Below are positions 46,901 to 59,290 of a stretch of 64,000 bases of DNA, piece by piece. The notes beneath the pieces are model-generated. The model saw only the letters and a list, made by a program, of their open reading frames with translations, did not search any database and was not told the origin of the DNA. The first letter of the stretch is position 1; every line of letters begins with the position of its first letter. The position numbers and the translations under genes are program-made. Source of the stretch: Lagopus muta (Eukaryota; Chordata; Aves; Galliformes; Phasianidae); contig NC_064433.1 of the NCBI RefSeq assembly GCF_023343835.1, forward strand, positions 52,852,871-52,916,870, given 5' to 3'.

Positions 46901-49900
46901 TTGTAGATGATAGGAGCCAAGACCAGGGTCTATTACTGGGGGGAAAAAAAATCAAAAAACACCCACAACAAAATATACCATACAAAATAATACATTTGTT
47001 CTTTTCTGAATGGCATCTGTGGAGGTGCAAGATGTGGGCCAAGCTAGAAACACTTTGACTTCAGTAGTGTTTTACTTGAAAACAATTGCACTGATCTTTG
47101 CTTTTCTTACCCATTGATCTATACCTCAAATCACTGAATTTTTGTATTAAGTAGTATGTTTAGAAAGAGTTTAATCTATACTTATTCCATAGTACTTAAA
47201 CGATTCTCTCATCCCTTCCCAATGCAACAACTGATTTGCTCCGTTAACCATAACAGAACGCTTTGCTCTCCTGACTTGGTGCAATTTTCCCTTGATGTTG
47301 TGGCTTTCAGAATAGAGGAATTACTTGCTTTCATACTCCCTTAAACATGCCCCAGCTTCAGCTGTGGGTTACATTTACTGCTTATATTTACTGGGGCTTA
47401 TATTTTGTAGAGCGTGAAACTTCAATATATCTACAAAAAAACCCAAAATGAATGGTGGGGACATGCTGGATCACCTGGTTGTACATGACTTTATGTGGGG
47501 AAGCAACCTAATGTTTTCTAGGTAGTTTGGACACACAAAAACTGTGCTGTTTTGGGATTGAAACCTTGGCTCCCAGAATGAACTTCGGGATGCACTGAAA
47601 GGAAAGATAATTCCCCTCCTATTTGCAGTCAAGAGACCATGTTGAGACTTCTAGAAGGCAGAGCTAATGGCTGTGCATAAGGGGACAGGATACAGTGCTC
47701 TGCTCTTCCCCCTCATCAGGCTCACCCGATGCAGCTGTGTTTATGAATGTGTCATGAATGTAAAAGGAATAATTGCTTGAAAATAACATGGACTCTAAAT
47801 ATCTAGTATTTGACAATAAATTCTGTTATGACTGAATGCAAGACGGAAAGTTTTGTAATGGTAGGTCAGCTAATCGCAAATGAGTCAGTGACTTCTTTTT
47901 CCCTACAGTGAAGAGACTATTGAAAGACAATATTTTTAAAGTACTCATTGGGCCCTGCCTGACTATTAACTCACCCAATGAAGCATCTATTCAGCCTTGT
48001 TGGAGTGTCCAAAGCATCGCCATCTGGGCGGATGCCTGCCCATGCTGCCTGAATCACCTTTCACACTCTACATCCGGTTTAATGAAGAGTGCTTAAGCAT
48101 GCTGAACTCAAAACACTGGGGCCTAGTGATCTTTGCCAGATATAAAAGCGACATTTGTTGGAGGGCTCTTGACAGGAAATTACCATTTTCTGGGCTAACT
48201 CACACTTGCTGCAACTGCTGCCTCAGACCTAGACAAGAAGCCATTTAAGTCTGGGACGCTTTAAGAAGATTATTGTTAAGGCCTTGCCCAAGAATGAAAA
48301 ATTAATTCAATGTCTTTTATTATTATTTTAGAAAATACTACGTTAAATATGTCCTACCAAGAAGTGAAGATTGAATTCCTAAAGCGTGGGGATCGAGAAT
48401 AATCTCCTTATTCATATCCTCAGCTCACTGGCTGATTATGCATAGAGGTGAAAGGTGTCTCTGTCCAAACAGCAAAATATTTTCCTTATGAATGTGGCTC
48501 TGACTTTACAGTGCATTCGCTCACGTTTTTGCAGAATGCTGTAAGTGAGTATTCTGTGTCAGCCACTACTTTAAGATTTGCAAATAACTCATACCAGGAA
48601 TGATAGCTATTGTGAAGGGCTGGCTATAAATTAACTTCATGAAGATCTGATAAAAAATATCAGCATTGGAACTGTTGATCAGTTTGATCTTTATAACCCT
48701 GTATTCAATCCTTTGGTCCACAAAATGAAGCTTATTAAATCTTGGTGTGTCAAATAGGTGGGGTGAAGTTTTCAAGACACTCTAAATGACCTCGGTACTT
48801 TTGGGAGAGGCATTTGGAGCCTCATGAAAACCTCATTTGCTATTATTTAAAAATTAGACACGTTCCCTGTTGTATTCAATACATAATTACTTCAACTACA
48901 TTTTAATAATCTCAAGACTGTTATGAAACTGTAGAGTTAGGAACAATAATTCTTGTTGCATGGGTAGGATTTGGACAGATTTGGACACTCGGTATCGGAT
49001 GACAGAATGGTTTAGTGGGGGAGGGTTCAACGTTCTGATTGCTTTGGTATAGTCATAAGCTTATACTGGTTATGTGCTGGATAGACAAGAACTTTTCCCT
49101 TTTCCCCCTCCATGTGCCGTCCTTGTATAATTCCTATGTGCAGAGCATCCACCATGGGAGAATCTATGCAGATAACTCCTAAGTCTGGAAAACAGATGGA
49201 GAAAGGAAGTGGGAGGAATGATGGAGATCTATAACATCTCTAATGGTAAGAGTAAATAGCGAAAGCGTATTGCCTGTTTCTCTTCATTCCCCAAAATATA
49301 GGCAATCCAATGCAATTCTGAGGTAACAGGTTTAAAATTAATAGCAGATTACAAGCTTCATACAGCCCATTGTTAAGAGTCTCTAAGTACAAAAAAAGCG
49401 CAAAGAATTTAATGTAGAATAAGTTGCTAGAAAATACAACAGTCCAGCTGCCGCTTCCTACTCAGGACATCCCCAAGTCAGCTCTTACCAAGCAGTGTAG
49501 CTATGCTGGTAAAAGGACCACTCTCTACCTATCCTTTCGCTAATAATTTTCCTCTATACATTTGCTTCTGGCCATAACTGCATATAGAACCTGGATAAAT
49601 GGACCTACAATATGATTCACAATAGCCATGCGTTAGAGTACTAAAATAGTACTGTATTTTTTGCTGTGTATTGCACTGCATTTACAGTGATGCACATTCA
49701 TATGACAGGAATCTTTACACGTTACTAGGTATATTAAAATATAAAAACATCCTGCTGCAGATTTTTCTCATTCATTACTTTTCCTACTAATAGTGTTACC
49801 CTTGTGAATTACAAAGAAAAATCACTGCAGCGCTAATTAATTTATGACTAAGGAAGAGGTGGAATTATATGAATTGAAATATTTACGCATAGCTTGAAAG

Positions 49901-52900
49901 GATCAAATCCTGTTCAGTCAGGGTGAAATCTGCAGACAAAAGCTGTGATCAAAAGCCATCCAAATGCAGATTGTGGAAGCGGATTAGATGGTGGCATTGT
50001 GAAGGGGTTACCTCTGAAGCGGGTACCTCTCTGCTACACTTGACAGAGGTTCACAGGAACACTCAGAGGCTTTTAGACAAACTCATCTATTTTTCTACCC
50101 TGGTATCTGGTTCACCTAAAATTCGAGGCAAGCGAACGTAACAAAATATAAAGTCAACATAGTTCTGTTTATGTACACACATTACACGGCCTCCTAAATA
50201 ATGATGGAGTTTATATTGTGTGATTGAATTCACTTCAGCGCTGTTGCATGGAGAACTAGGTAGCACCAAATCAATTCGTAGATCATTTTTTTATTTGTGT
50301 ACCTGGCTCTCGGCCAGTAAGCCAAGTCAAGAAATGAGCAATCAGGCCTGGAGTTACAAGGAAACAACTGTTCTGAGAACTAATCACAGATGCTGATGAA
50401 AGGAAAAAAACATTCGGATTAAGACCAAGGTTTGAACAGACTGTCCCTGTCAACAAAAAGACTCTTAGCCAGCAGTGGGAATTAGTCAGCCTGCATTGCC
50501 AGAAGGAGCCATTTTTAGGTTCCTGCTGGGTTAGTAGCTGCAGAAATTACTACATCAGAACATTGATTTCCCTCTACTGTTTTTATACAGGTCATCTCCA
50601 CTGTTCTGCTTGCTTGTCCACCTGCGAGTCATTTATCTGTCTGAGAGCTACTTAATAAAACCTGCACTTATCTTAAGGACACATCACATTGCTCTGTGAG
50701 CCAAGGTAAGTGCCAGGACTGTTTCACAGGTGAGAGATAACAATATCCTCATGAGCTTTCACCAGTCAGTTGTGGGAGGGGGTGATGCACTGTGCCTCAG
50801 TTTTATCAAATATCACTGTTTCATCTCCTTCAACACTAGTGGATTCAAATGATCCAGGAGTCTCTCACTAACATGGACCAAATGCTTTTCAGGTAGGGAT
50901 AGGCTTGTCTTAGGACTGCCACCTATACTCTCCAAGAGCTGTATGTGCTACAAGATCTACAGCTGTCTGACTTCTTTCCCAGCACAGCCCCACTGTAAGG
51001 ATTCCACTGACAAAACCATAGCAGGTATCCTGAAATTTACACAGTGCAATCATCATATAACTCTGTGTGTGAAGCTAAGATCAATACGCTACATGTTAAC
51101 AATTCTAGTTTAAAGGGTCACTCGCTTCCTTCTCCCCTCCCTTATGTTCAGCACTCCCCACTTCCCTCAAAAGAAAGCTATTCCCTCCATCTCATTTGCT
51201 CTAATGTCATTTGTTTTGGTGGCTGTCTGTAAACCTTATATGTGAAATGATCCATCTTTAAGTTATATGAAAGGAACAAACAAAAAAGTCAAATACAACT
51301 CTTTCTTTATGAATATTGCTTTGGGCTGGAAAACAGCCCTAAAATAAGTGATCTGATAAAACCTGGATTACATTGCACTGTTCCACAGAAAGAGGTTGGA
51401 TAGACATGGTGATCTTCCAAACCAAAGAAGTAATTTATAGCTGCAGCCTATAAGCCACCTCTATTACATCTTGTCTGTTTCAACTCAGATCCTTGTCTAG
51501 GACAAGGGCTCTCTCTGATTCCATGTTTGCAGAGGAGAACTTACCCCCCACACAGATTTTTTCTTGGGAATTAATCTGTTGACACTGTCCTAAAGAGCTA
51601 AAGCTGAGACAGAGTTCTATATTTGAACTGAATGTAAATTATAACAAAGAATTCTTTTGAAGAGAGATGGTCAATGCCTCCACTTCTAGGCTGATTATAT
51701 TACCACAGCAATACACATTTCATCTCTTTGGGTTTCAGTACAGTAGCAGCTGTTTACATATTCACTGCAAATTTGGATTCCTGTATTTTGATTTTGCAGT
51801 AGGATTCGTGAGTCCTACTGCAAGCCCAGGTTCTACTTAGAAAGTCCGCTAGAAGAAATGCAGTTCCATAACACCCTTTTAGGCTTTGTGGGCAACAGCA
51901 CTTTTCATTTATATACTTCTGGCTAAAAGTAACTAAGAAAGCATTTATTACCAGGGAAAGCATTTTACAGAAGCTCATTTAGTTAAAAAAAGTAAGATCA
52001 TTTAAGATTCTTTGAAAGTTTTTTTTCAGTTTATATCTTTCAACAAAGAATGAGCACATTTATGGGGTTTTGTTAACCTTATCCTGCTATGAGAGTGCAT
52101 CTCAGTTTACAAGCAGCACGAGAAAGAGCATGTTAAATACAGGTAGAAATAATGCTGTTCTCAGATGTAATCATTAAAGGATAACTGTTCTTCATGTGCA
52201 TCCAGGACAATTCAAGGGCTACTCAGAGAGGAAAAAATTATCAGACATCTGCACTTGTAGAGCCAGCTTATTACAGGATGAAAAAAAACATAATGATTTT
52301 AATGTATGTTACTATTTCTATACGGCATATTAACAAGGACGGGAAAACCACACATGTTTTCATCTTGCTTTGCTTAATTTATTTATTGCTTAACTTGTGC
52401 TGTCTGTGTCAGTGTGGCAGACAGAAGATATGAAAGAAAATCCTTGTAAGGGTAATAACATTTTTAAACAATAAAAGTCTAATTCACTATTTTACCTAGA
52501 GATTCATTGCCTGAGAGGTCATTTCAGAACTACCACTTATGTAGGTTTTCTCCAGTAAAGGATAAGAGAGTAAAGAAAGTTCATGGATGAATTTAAGTCA
52601 AAAAGTTATGTACCTTGGAAAAAACCTTGAGATAACAGGATATGGGCTGTAATGAAAAAACAATATATACAAACCTATCATAGTACATTGTACTTAAACA
52701 TTTATTCACTGTTTCCATTAAAGATACAACAACTACTTAAATCCTCACACCTGATGTATTCTCTTTGGTGGACCAGCTGCTACACAAATGGGTGAGAAGT
52801 TGTAGAACTATTGCTTCCATCAACTAGAGAGCCATTGTTGAGCTGGTCCAAATGAGCATACTGCGTTTTCCTAAGACAATCTTCCTAGCTGATCTCAAAA

Positions 52901-55900
52901 AGCTTTAGAAGGAGATTAATATCATTATTCTTATCTTAAAGACTGGAAAAATAAAGCATAAAGAAGGAATTACTTCTTGAGATCACCTAGTAGACCAATG
53001 TCAAAGACCAGAATGAGATGCATGTTTAATGTTTTCTAGTCCGAAGCTCCGCCAAATTCATATCTTCACAACTGGTCTGTGACTGTAATTAAACATGGTT
53101 TTCCATACTAGACTTACATAAATTTCTAGCAGATGAAGCATAAAAGGCACTGTGTGTGTGGAATACCCCAAAGACATCACCTCCTGCTTCTAGTTGCACC
53201 CTGTAGATCTTCTAACAGAGGACAGACCTATACACCAGTTGCATAGTATACTAAAGCCTTCCTATAGTGGCACTACTTTGGAACTGTTGCCAAATATCAT
53301 CTTCATGCTTAATATATGCTGTTTCCCACTGACTGTTTTGTGAACTGAAATAATTACTGACTTAATTCCTTAGCTGATGGTAGGAGACCAAAGCACACAC
53401 ATTAGATAGAACCTCTTTGGAATGGTGCCCCAAAGTTATTCAAACGATATACAAAACTCACAGTTTTTTGCAAACTCCTAATCATATTTATTCTCAAGAG
53501 CAGAGACACCAGAAGAATTCACTATGGTCTCTGCATCTCCTTTCAATTGTATTAAAACACTTTTATTGTTAGGTATCACTTCCTGTTCACAATGCCTAAG
53601 AAACACACAGTGAATTATATTAACAATTGGTTTCGGATACTCCTTAACACATAAGCACTTCATATGATACAGACTGCTTGATTTTGGAGTTTAGTACTCT
53701 AAGTTCATAAGTCAAAGTTATTTCTGATTAAAAAAATCTCCACCAGAATGAAAAGATGCCAAGAAAAGAAAAAAAAAAAAAAAGTGATTATCAATGACTA
53801 GAAATAATTCAAAGATCTTGTATGCTGATAAGAAATTTACAAGCACGACTTTACTTAAAATGTTGTAGCAAGAATTTTAAAGAAATTATTCCAACTTACC
53901 TGTGAAGAGCTTCTGTGGTAAGCGGAGTAATGAAGTGGTCCAGAGATAGCAGTATCATGTGGTAAAGATGGATATTGACTCTGCATTGGATGGGGGTGCT
54001 GATTGCTATAGCTACCGTAGTTGTAACTTCCTGTGTATCTAAAATTCAATTAAAAACACTATTTAGTAGGCATAATCTTTATATTCCCACTAATAATGCT
54101 GTAACTTCCATGTGACATACAGTAGCATTTTTTTGCATAGCAGAATGATTTCTAAAATAACCCTTATATATGTGTGTGTGTATTTCTGAGATCAGCTGGG
54201 AAGCAGCTGCCACTTAGCAGGGTGTTCAATACAACAACAAATTGAGAGACTCAGGATGTTTCTGTGACAAGTTTTACGCTGCAGGCTCATCTGTGCACTT
54301 TCTCCCTTTTATTACTATCCCACTGCCATGTTTCTAGTAAATTGCTAGGCTGAGCACGTGTGGTAATATTTGACTTAAGGAACTGCACTGTGGAGTTCAG
54401 CCATCTCTTTGCACTGCAGCCACAAGTTCCTTATCTTGGGGAGGGAGAGAGATGTGTTCATTTGCATCTGAAGCATACAACAAACAGCTTTAGTGCAGCT
54501 TACTAGAGGACAGGATGGCATTTGAGGTTGGAGAACCTGCCCACTTTCTTTTATCATTTCAAATGCTTGTCTTGGAACAGCCCAGGGTAAAAGAGAGAGC
54601 AATTTACTTAGCTATAAGAAGCTGCAGGGTCAGTGCTTGTAGATCACCATTATGTGCATCATTCATTAGCAGAAGATGAATTTACATTTTCTGCATCCTC
54701 TACATCTTTGTGTAGCCATGTGAACATCTGATACGAATTCAGCCCTTAAAATATATGCTAGATCAAAATGAAATGGCAATAAACAAAACAAAAACAAAAC
54801 AAAACAAAAGGGCAGCCAAGTCGTTGTGGGAGATAAAAGAAAGTTTTTTGTATGGATTTCAGCTTTTTTTTTTTTTCTGTAAAGTTCAATGTCATTGTTA
54901 CACTGGGTAAAGTTTAAACACCTTTGTTATTCTTTTGATTTTATAGTGGTGCTCTACAGGTACCATGTCAAGTTTTAGACCAGGCAAACCAAAAGGCTTC
55001 ACAATGAGAGCTGAGTACCCTCTCTAACAATATTTTCTAGACGTAAGCTCCCTCGTCTATATTTACTGTTGAATATTTAGCTCTCACTCTTATATCCGCT
55101 TGTGTTTAGCTGTAAACAAGAGTCGTTTCCATAATCTACCTCAGACAAGCTGATGTTCGTAAGGTAGGATTTTGATAGGCTCTCTGTGGAGAGCTGGGGC
55201 AGAGAGAAATGACTGTGTCATGGAGCTGTTCCACATAACAGTAGGCAGACATCTTGTGTGTTAATTCCTTCAACACAATTGACTGGGAAGCAAAATCCAC
55301 AACAGATATTTTTGGCAGTCTCATAAGCCTGACATTTCACAGTGCAGTTTTTCTCTGGTTCAAGAGGAGATTCATCCAGCTGGTCTCTCCTATAGTCTAG
55401 AGAGCCCTTGGATTCCCATGTAAAGCCAAGTCCGGAAGATACTGACCTTATCTTCTTCATTCAAAACTCGCTGGTTTTATTTTTGTTTGTTTGTTTGCTA
55501 AAATACACACTTTAATTCACTTGAATTTGGAGTGACAATGTTTCTTTTCTTAATTACTATCTTCTGTTTTTGGTTTAGGAATCTTTTTCTTTCTCTGTTC
55601 AACTTCAGGAGAAAGTGCTGAAGGATGTGAGGAGATTAATATAGTCCTTTAAGAGTGGTATTTTCCTGCCTATCTGAGAGTGCTTGGCTAAAAAAACCCT
55701 ACATCTCTCTCAGAAAAAAGCCTGGAAAATTAATAATAAAAAAAATTCTGCTAAGTACCACTTTACAGTCACTTCTGAACTTCATCAACAGTCACTGAGT
55801 AGTGGAGACATTACACAGGTGGGGTGTCTTAGGGGAAGTCTGGATAGAAAGTGGCAGCAACTCTAGAGTTTAGCAGATATGAATATGATCCACTAAAAAA

Positions 55901-58900
55901 TATTCAGTTGATCATTTGTACAATACAGGGAATCCTGGAATATCCTGCATTACTCCTGCAGTGGTGTAGGTTAGGACCATTTGGAAAGAAATTGGCTTTA
56001 CTGAAAATTGCCTGCAAATTCTGGTAGCTAAAAAGTTGAACATGAATCACCACCGTGCCTTGGCAATGAAGAGGACCAGCTAACTACCTTACTGTATTAG
56101 CAGGAGCATAGACAGCAGACCTAAAAATGATTATTCCCTTGTATTTAGCACTTAAGGGACCTCATCTGGAGTACTGAGTCCTGTTTTAGTTTCTCAACTA
56201 TGAAAAGGACATTGACACATTAAAGTGAAACTAGTGGAGGCCATCAATTTACAAGAAGAGAAGACTGGTTTACCCAGTCTTAAAAAGAGAGGCGAAGGAA
56301 TGATCTTCAACTATCTATCAGGAGAGTATAGTGCAGATTGAGCCAGATTCATCTAGAAGGTGTACAGTCATGGAGTGAGAAGCAGTGGACATAAAACAGA
56401 ACAAGGAATATTCCAACTAGGTATGAAGATTTTTTTTTCCTATTAATACTATAGATCTGTTTACTGTCCAGATATCGTATACATGCGGAGAGTACCACTG
56501 AAGATTTACTGGAGTGAGTTAAGGTGGTTAAGAAGATTGTGCTTTCTCTCAGTTCCACAAATCTACACTAGTATTGTTTGTTATAAGGGTTTTTGTTTGT
56601 TTGTTTGTTTGTTTGTTTTTTAATAAAGGAGAAGAGATCATTCAGCCCTTTCTTCTTGGCTGTTAATATGCAGTTGGCCTTAATTATTTGCATTTATTTT
56701 ACAGGGAGACGTTTTGGTCATTAAATTTATATTATATCCTCTATAACCAGACAAAAATACAGAAAAAAATATTTGTATAAATCAGTTCAGCAATCTATAT
56801 TTATCTCTCTTGGGAGCTAGGAGGGCTTTACATTGTTCCAAGTCCTCAGTTCTTGAAACATCTTCACTCTGAGGAACCTCTCTGTATGGAGAGGAACATA
56901 CCTCTGTATGAATTGCTCTGATCTTTTAGGTATTCTCTTTCTATCTCAAGATGCTCTGGAGGCTTTATATTTCACAAAGGAGATGATCTTTAGAGTGAAA
57001 AATTGGAAGTAAACCCAGCAAAATGGCTGTTAGAATACTCTCAGGTATGCTGGGTGGTTAAGAATCTGCATTTCCTGTGAAATTCACTTGCAACAGGGAA
57101 ATGGTCAGCATACAGCTTATGCTCTCTGCCTGCCTCCCTTGCTGAGTGTGAGGCTCAGCCTTTGAGCGAACAGCTGTTCACTCTATTTGTCTCTTCTCCA
57201 GAAACCTTGAAATCTCAGTGCAGACTTTGATCTCTCTCTGCTTCTTTCCAGGGCAGCCAACTGTTTGAATCTTGCATATAAGGTCTCCTGTATTCTTATT
57301 TTTTTCTCCTCTCTGAAGATACGGTTCTTTAAACAAGCTCTCAATCAGTATTTCTAAGAGAACTGTAATGAGTCTTGGGCTTCAAAACACCATGGGCGAG
57401 GTCATTAATGGATTTCTGTGCAGACATTTATACAGAAACATGTTTCTACTAGCATGTTGCTTTAGACATGAAGCATAAAAACTGATGTATCAATGTGCTG
57501 ATTTTGCAGCAGATTCAAAATAAGTACATGTAATGATTCAGAAAAACTTCATAGTACTACTATATAGAGAGGGAATAAGATCAAGAAACATTTATGATAG
57601 ATGCCACATGAGCATTGATTGACAAAGAGCTCTTATTGCTACGCTTACAGATGAGCAGGTAGATAGCACTGAAATGTTCTGATACCACTAAAATTACCAA
57701 ATTTTTTCTACACACCTGTCCCATATAAAACCAAATAGTGAAAGAAGTCACATAACAGAATGTCTTTTTAACTTTCAGAAAAGCTAATTCACTCAGATAA
57801 AACTGTTTCCCCAAATCACCTTCCAGAGGCAAGAGATTCCTTTAGTAACAATGAATTCTCATGTGTATACGTGGATTTACAGCTATATTCACTCCTGTTC
57901 CATGTCTCTTCCAATTCTCGTATCCTGTTAGCTCCTAAACCTCCCAGCTACTCTGCTTCCAATTCCACCAAGCAATCATCCAGGGTTTTTCCAGGAGGGA
58001 CATAGCAGTGATATTCAGACATAAATCCAAACCTTCAGTGACATTTTTTGAACTTCTTGTTTTATGTCAGCATCTGGGCTCTTGCTAAACTTGTTGTATT
58101 CCTGAGGCCCATTTCCACTGATTAACTTGATTGTTTATCTTTAGTTATGGATATCTATGAGTTACACTTTCGCTCAAGTGACAATGGCACAGAAGTGTTG
58201 TGAAAAGAGCAGAGGCTTTATCTGATTTTCTGAAGTTTTCCAAGATGAAATAACATTAAAGAAATTTCTGCTGTAACTACTTTAATTGAGTGCTTCAAGC
58301 AAATTTTGGTGATGGAGATGAGATTAGGATGTTATGTTGAAAATGTGGCTATTTTTCCATCCTTTAGAATTTTTTTATTTGCAGGCCTAACAACTGTCAT
58401 AGAATCATCTAATCATTGAGGTCAGAAGGGACCCCTGGAGATTGTAGAGTATGCTCCCTGCATAAGTCTGCACAGCCAAGGACTGTGCCCATGTGAGTTC
58501 TGAATATCAGCAAGGATGGAGACTCCTTAGCCTCTTCATATGACTTGCTCCACTGTTTGATCACACTTGCAGTGAAACAAGTTGTTTGTTGTCTTTTTTT
58601 TTAAGTTTAACAGATTTTTTTCTATTTTAGTTTGTGCCCATTGCCTCTTGTGCTGCCACTGGATACCACTGAGAAGAATCTGTATCTGTTTTCTGAATGA
58701 GAATAGAGGGGAGCTGAGAACTGGATCTAGTGCTCCAGATGTAGCCTCAGATGTGCTGAGCAGAAGAGCAGAGTCATCTCTGAGACATGGTATGGGAGGT
58801 TAGTTCTTTGGACACAGAGCCTTTGAGGTAAAACATGGCATGTAAAAGAAGGAATCACAGATAGGAAGAAAGCTACCAAAAGCTACCAAAGCCTTCCCTT

Positions 58901-59290
58901 TTATCAAGTATTCACTAGGCCTATTGAGTTTTGAAGTTTAATCAGGACTTAGTAAGATGGTAAATCCAATCCTGAATAACCATACAGTAAAAACAACAGC
59001 CAAAGAATAATGGAGTATTTTTGCAGTACAGACTTACTACATCAAGGAACGGATTTCACTGCATTTTCAAAAAAAACATAAGCTTGGGTTCAACCCGAAA
59101 ACCACACAAAACAAACAAGGCACTCACCCATGTTCTTCTCTGTGGGGATAAACAGGTATCCGATGTGTGACAGATGATGATGGTACATGTGGACTTCTCA
59201 TGCAGGGCAGCTGTTGGGAATTTTCAGCCGGAGACCCAGCAGCTGTTGTCACAGTGTAGGTGAGCGACCACGTATAGGATTGCATAGCCC
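43646..59290 (-). CDS. RFX4: RFX4, regulatory factor X4 (partial: last three coding exons)
   Basis: Joined as 59290-59128, 54038-53900 and 43918-43646 on the minus strand, with canonical GT..AG junctions and matching phases. This gives 190 residues plus a partial first codon. RFX4 is a nuclear winged-helix transcription factor binding X-box motifs; it is needed for neural tube midline, subcommissural organ and ciliary gene programmes. Only the low-complexity Tyr/Ser/Pro-rich C-terminal region is here; the DNA-binding, dimerisation and B/C domains lie upstream beyond 64000. Identity rests on near-exact agreement with the vertebrate C-terminus, for example [57 protein letters not shown] and the final GWAK. 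No further RFX4 exon is recognised between 59291 and 64000. Confidence 0.96.
43974..44240 (+). mobile_element. CR1 retroposon 3' part
   Basis: GGAGACAGGACAAGGGGAAATGG starts the copy. It passes CTGGAACAGGCTGCCCAGGG and GGCAGGGGGGTTGGACTCAG, and ends TACGATTCTGTG. It is antisense to RFX4 and very close to its last exon. Confidence 0.93.
44400..44553 (+). mobile_element. CR1-like 3' end, older copy
   Basis: CCTGGAAATATTCAGGGCCAG, CTTTGAGCAACCTGGTCTGG and TGATCTTAAAGGTCCCTTCCAA are CR1 tail words. The terminal octamers have decayed to ACAATGATCCTATGG. Confidence 0.85.
52892..53050 (+). mobile_element. Ancient MIR-like amniote SINE
   Basis: GATCTCAAAAAGCTTTAGAAGG, TATCATTATTCTTATCTTAAAGA, GGAAAAATAAAGCATAAAGAAGG, GAGATCACCTAGTAG and TCTAGTCCGAAGCTC follow, in order, the MIR/amniote SINE core and tail (GATCTCAAAGCGCTTTACAAAGG ... 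GGGGAAACTGAGGCACAGAG ... AAGGTCACACAGC). It is heavily mutated, so an old insertion. Confidence 0.6.
53900..54038 (-). CDS. RFX4: RFX4 penultimate coding exon
   Basis: A 139-bp exon that completes the split Gly, then [18 protein letters not shown] ... [14 protein letters not shown], ending in phase 0. The acceptor is ATTTTAG and the donor is GTAAGT. It is rich in Tyr, Ser, His and Gln, as in other vertebrates. Confidence 0.96.
54780..54809 (+). repeat. AAAAC microsatellite
   Basis: About five CAAAA units, slightly irregular. Confidence 0.88.
56090..56430 (+). mobile_element. Strongly decayed CR1 internal/3' fragment
   Basis: GGGACCTCATCTGGAGTACTG, AGGACATTGACACATTAAAGTG, AGAAGAGAAGACTGGTTTACC and GGAGTGAGAAGCAGTGGACA follow, in order, the CR1 region around the reverse transcriptase C-terminus (HLEYCVQF... 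equivalent DNA) but with many changes. Limits are approximate. Confidence 0.65.
56589..56621 (+). repeat. GTTT microsatellite
   Basis: About seven GTTT units flanked by T runs. Confidence 0.92.
58398..58771 (-). mobile_element. CR1 retroposon, older copy
   Basis: It begins CATAGAATCATCTAATCATTGAGG, the reversed CR1 end, and passes AAGGATGGAGACTCCTTAGCC. It continues through GTTTGTGCCCATTGCCTCTTG and ACCACTGAGAAGAATCTG to GCCTCAGATGTGCTGAGCAG. It is in minus orientation, the same as RFX4. Confidence 0.85.
59128..59290 (-). CDS. RFX4: RFX4 third-from-last coding exon
   Basis: A 163-bp exon with two bases of a split codon, then [15 protein letters not shown] ... [17 protein letters not shown], then GG of the next glycine. 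The acceptor is TCTGTAG and the donor is GTGAGT. It is the most 5' exon of the gene in this window. Confidence 0.95.

Larger units (their letters stand above)
43919..53899 (-). other. RFX4: RFX4 last intron
   Basis: A 10-kb intron. It holds two plus-strand CR1 tails (43974-44240, 44400-44553), an A-rich run at about 44657-44684 and a MIR-like SINE (52892-53050). Long repeat-free stretches (for example about 45.6-48.3 kb) may contain enhancers, but I cannot show that. Confidence 0.85.
54039..59127 (-). other. RFX4: RFX4 penultimate intron
   Basis: A 5.1-kb intron with an AAAAC microsatellite (54780-54809), a decayed CR1 (56090-56430), a GTTT microsatellite (56589-56621) and a reversed CR1 (58398-58771). 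An octamer ATTTGCAT sits at 56686-56693. Confidence 0.85.

Noticed and set aside
50770-50830. Possible reversed MIR fragment (CTGTGCCTCAGTTTTATCAAA)
   Set aside because: Only one short core word matches; the flanks do not continue the pattern.
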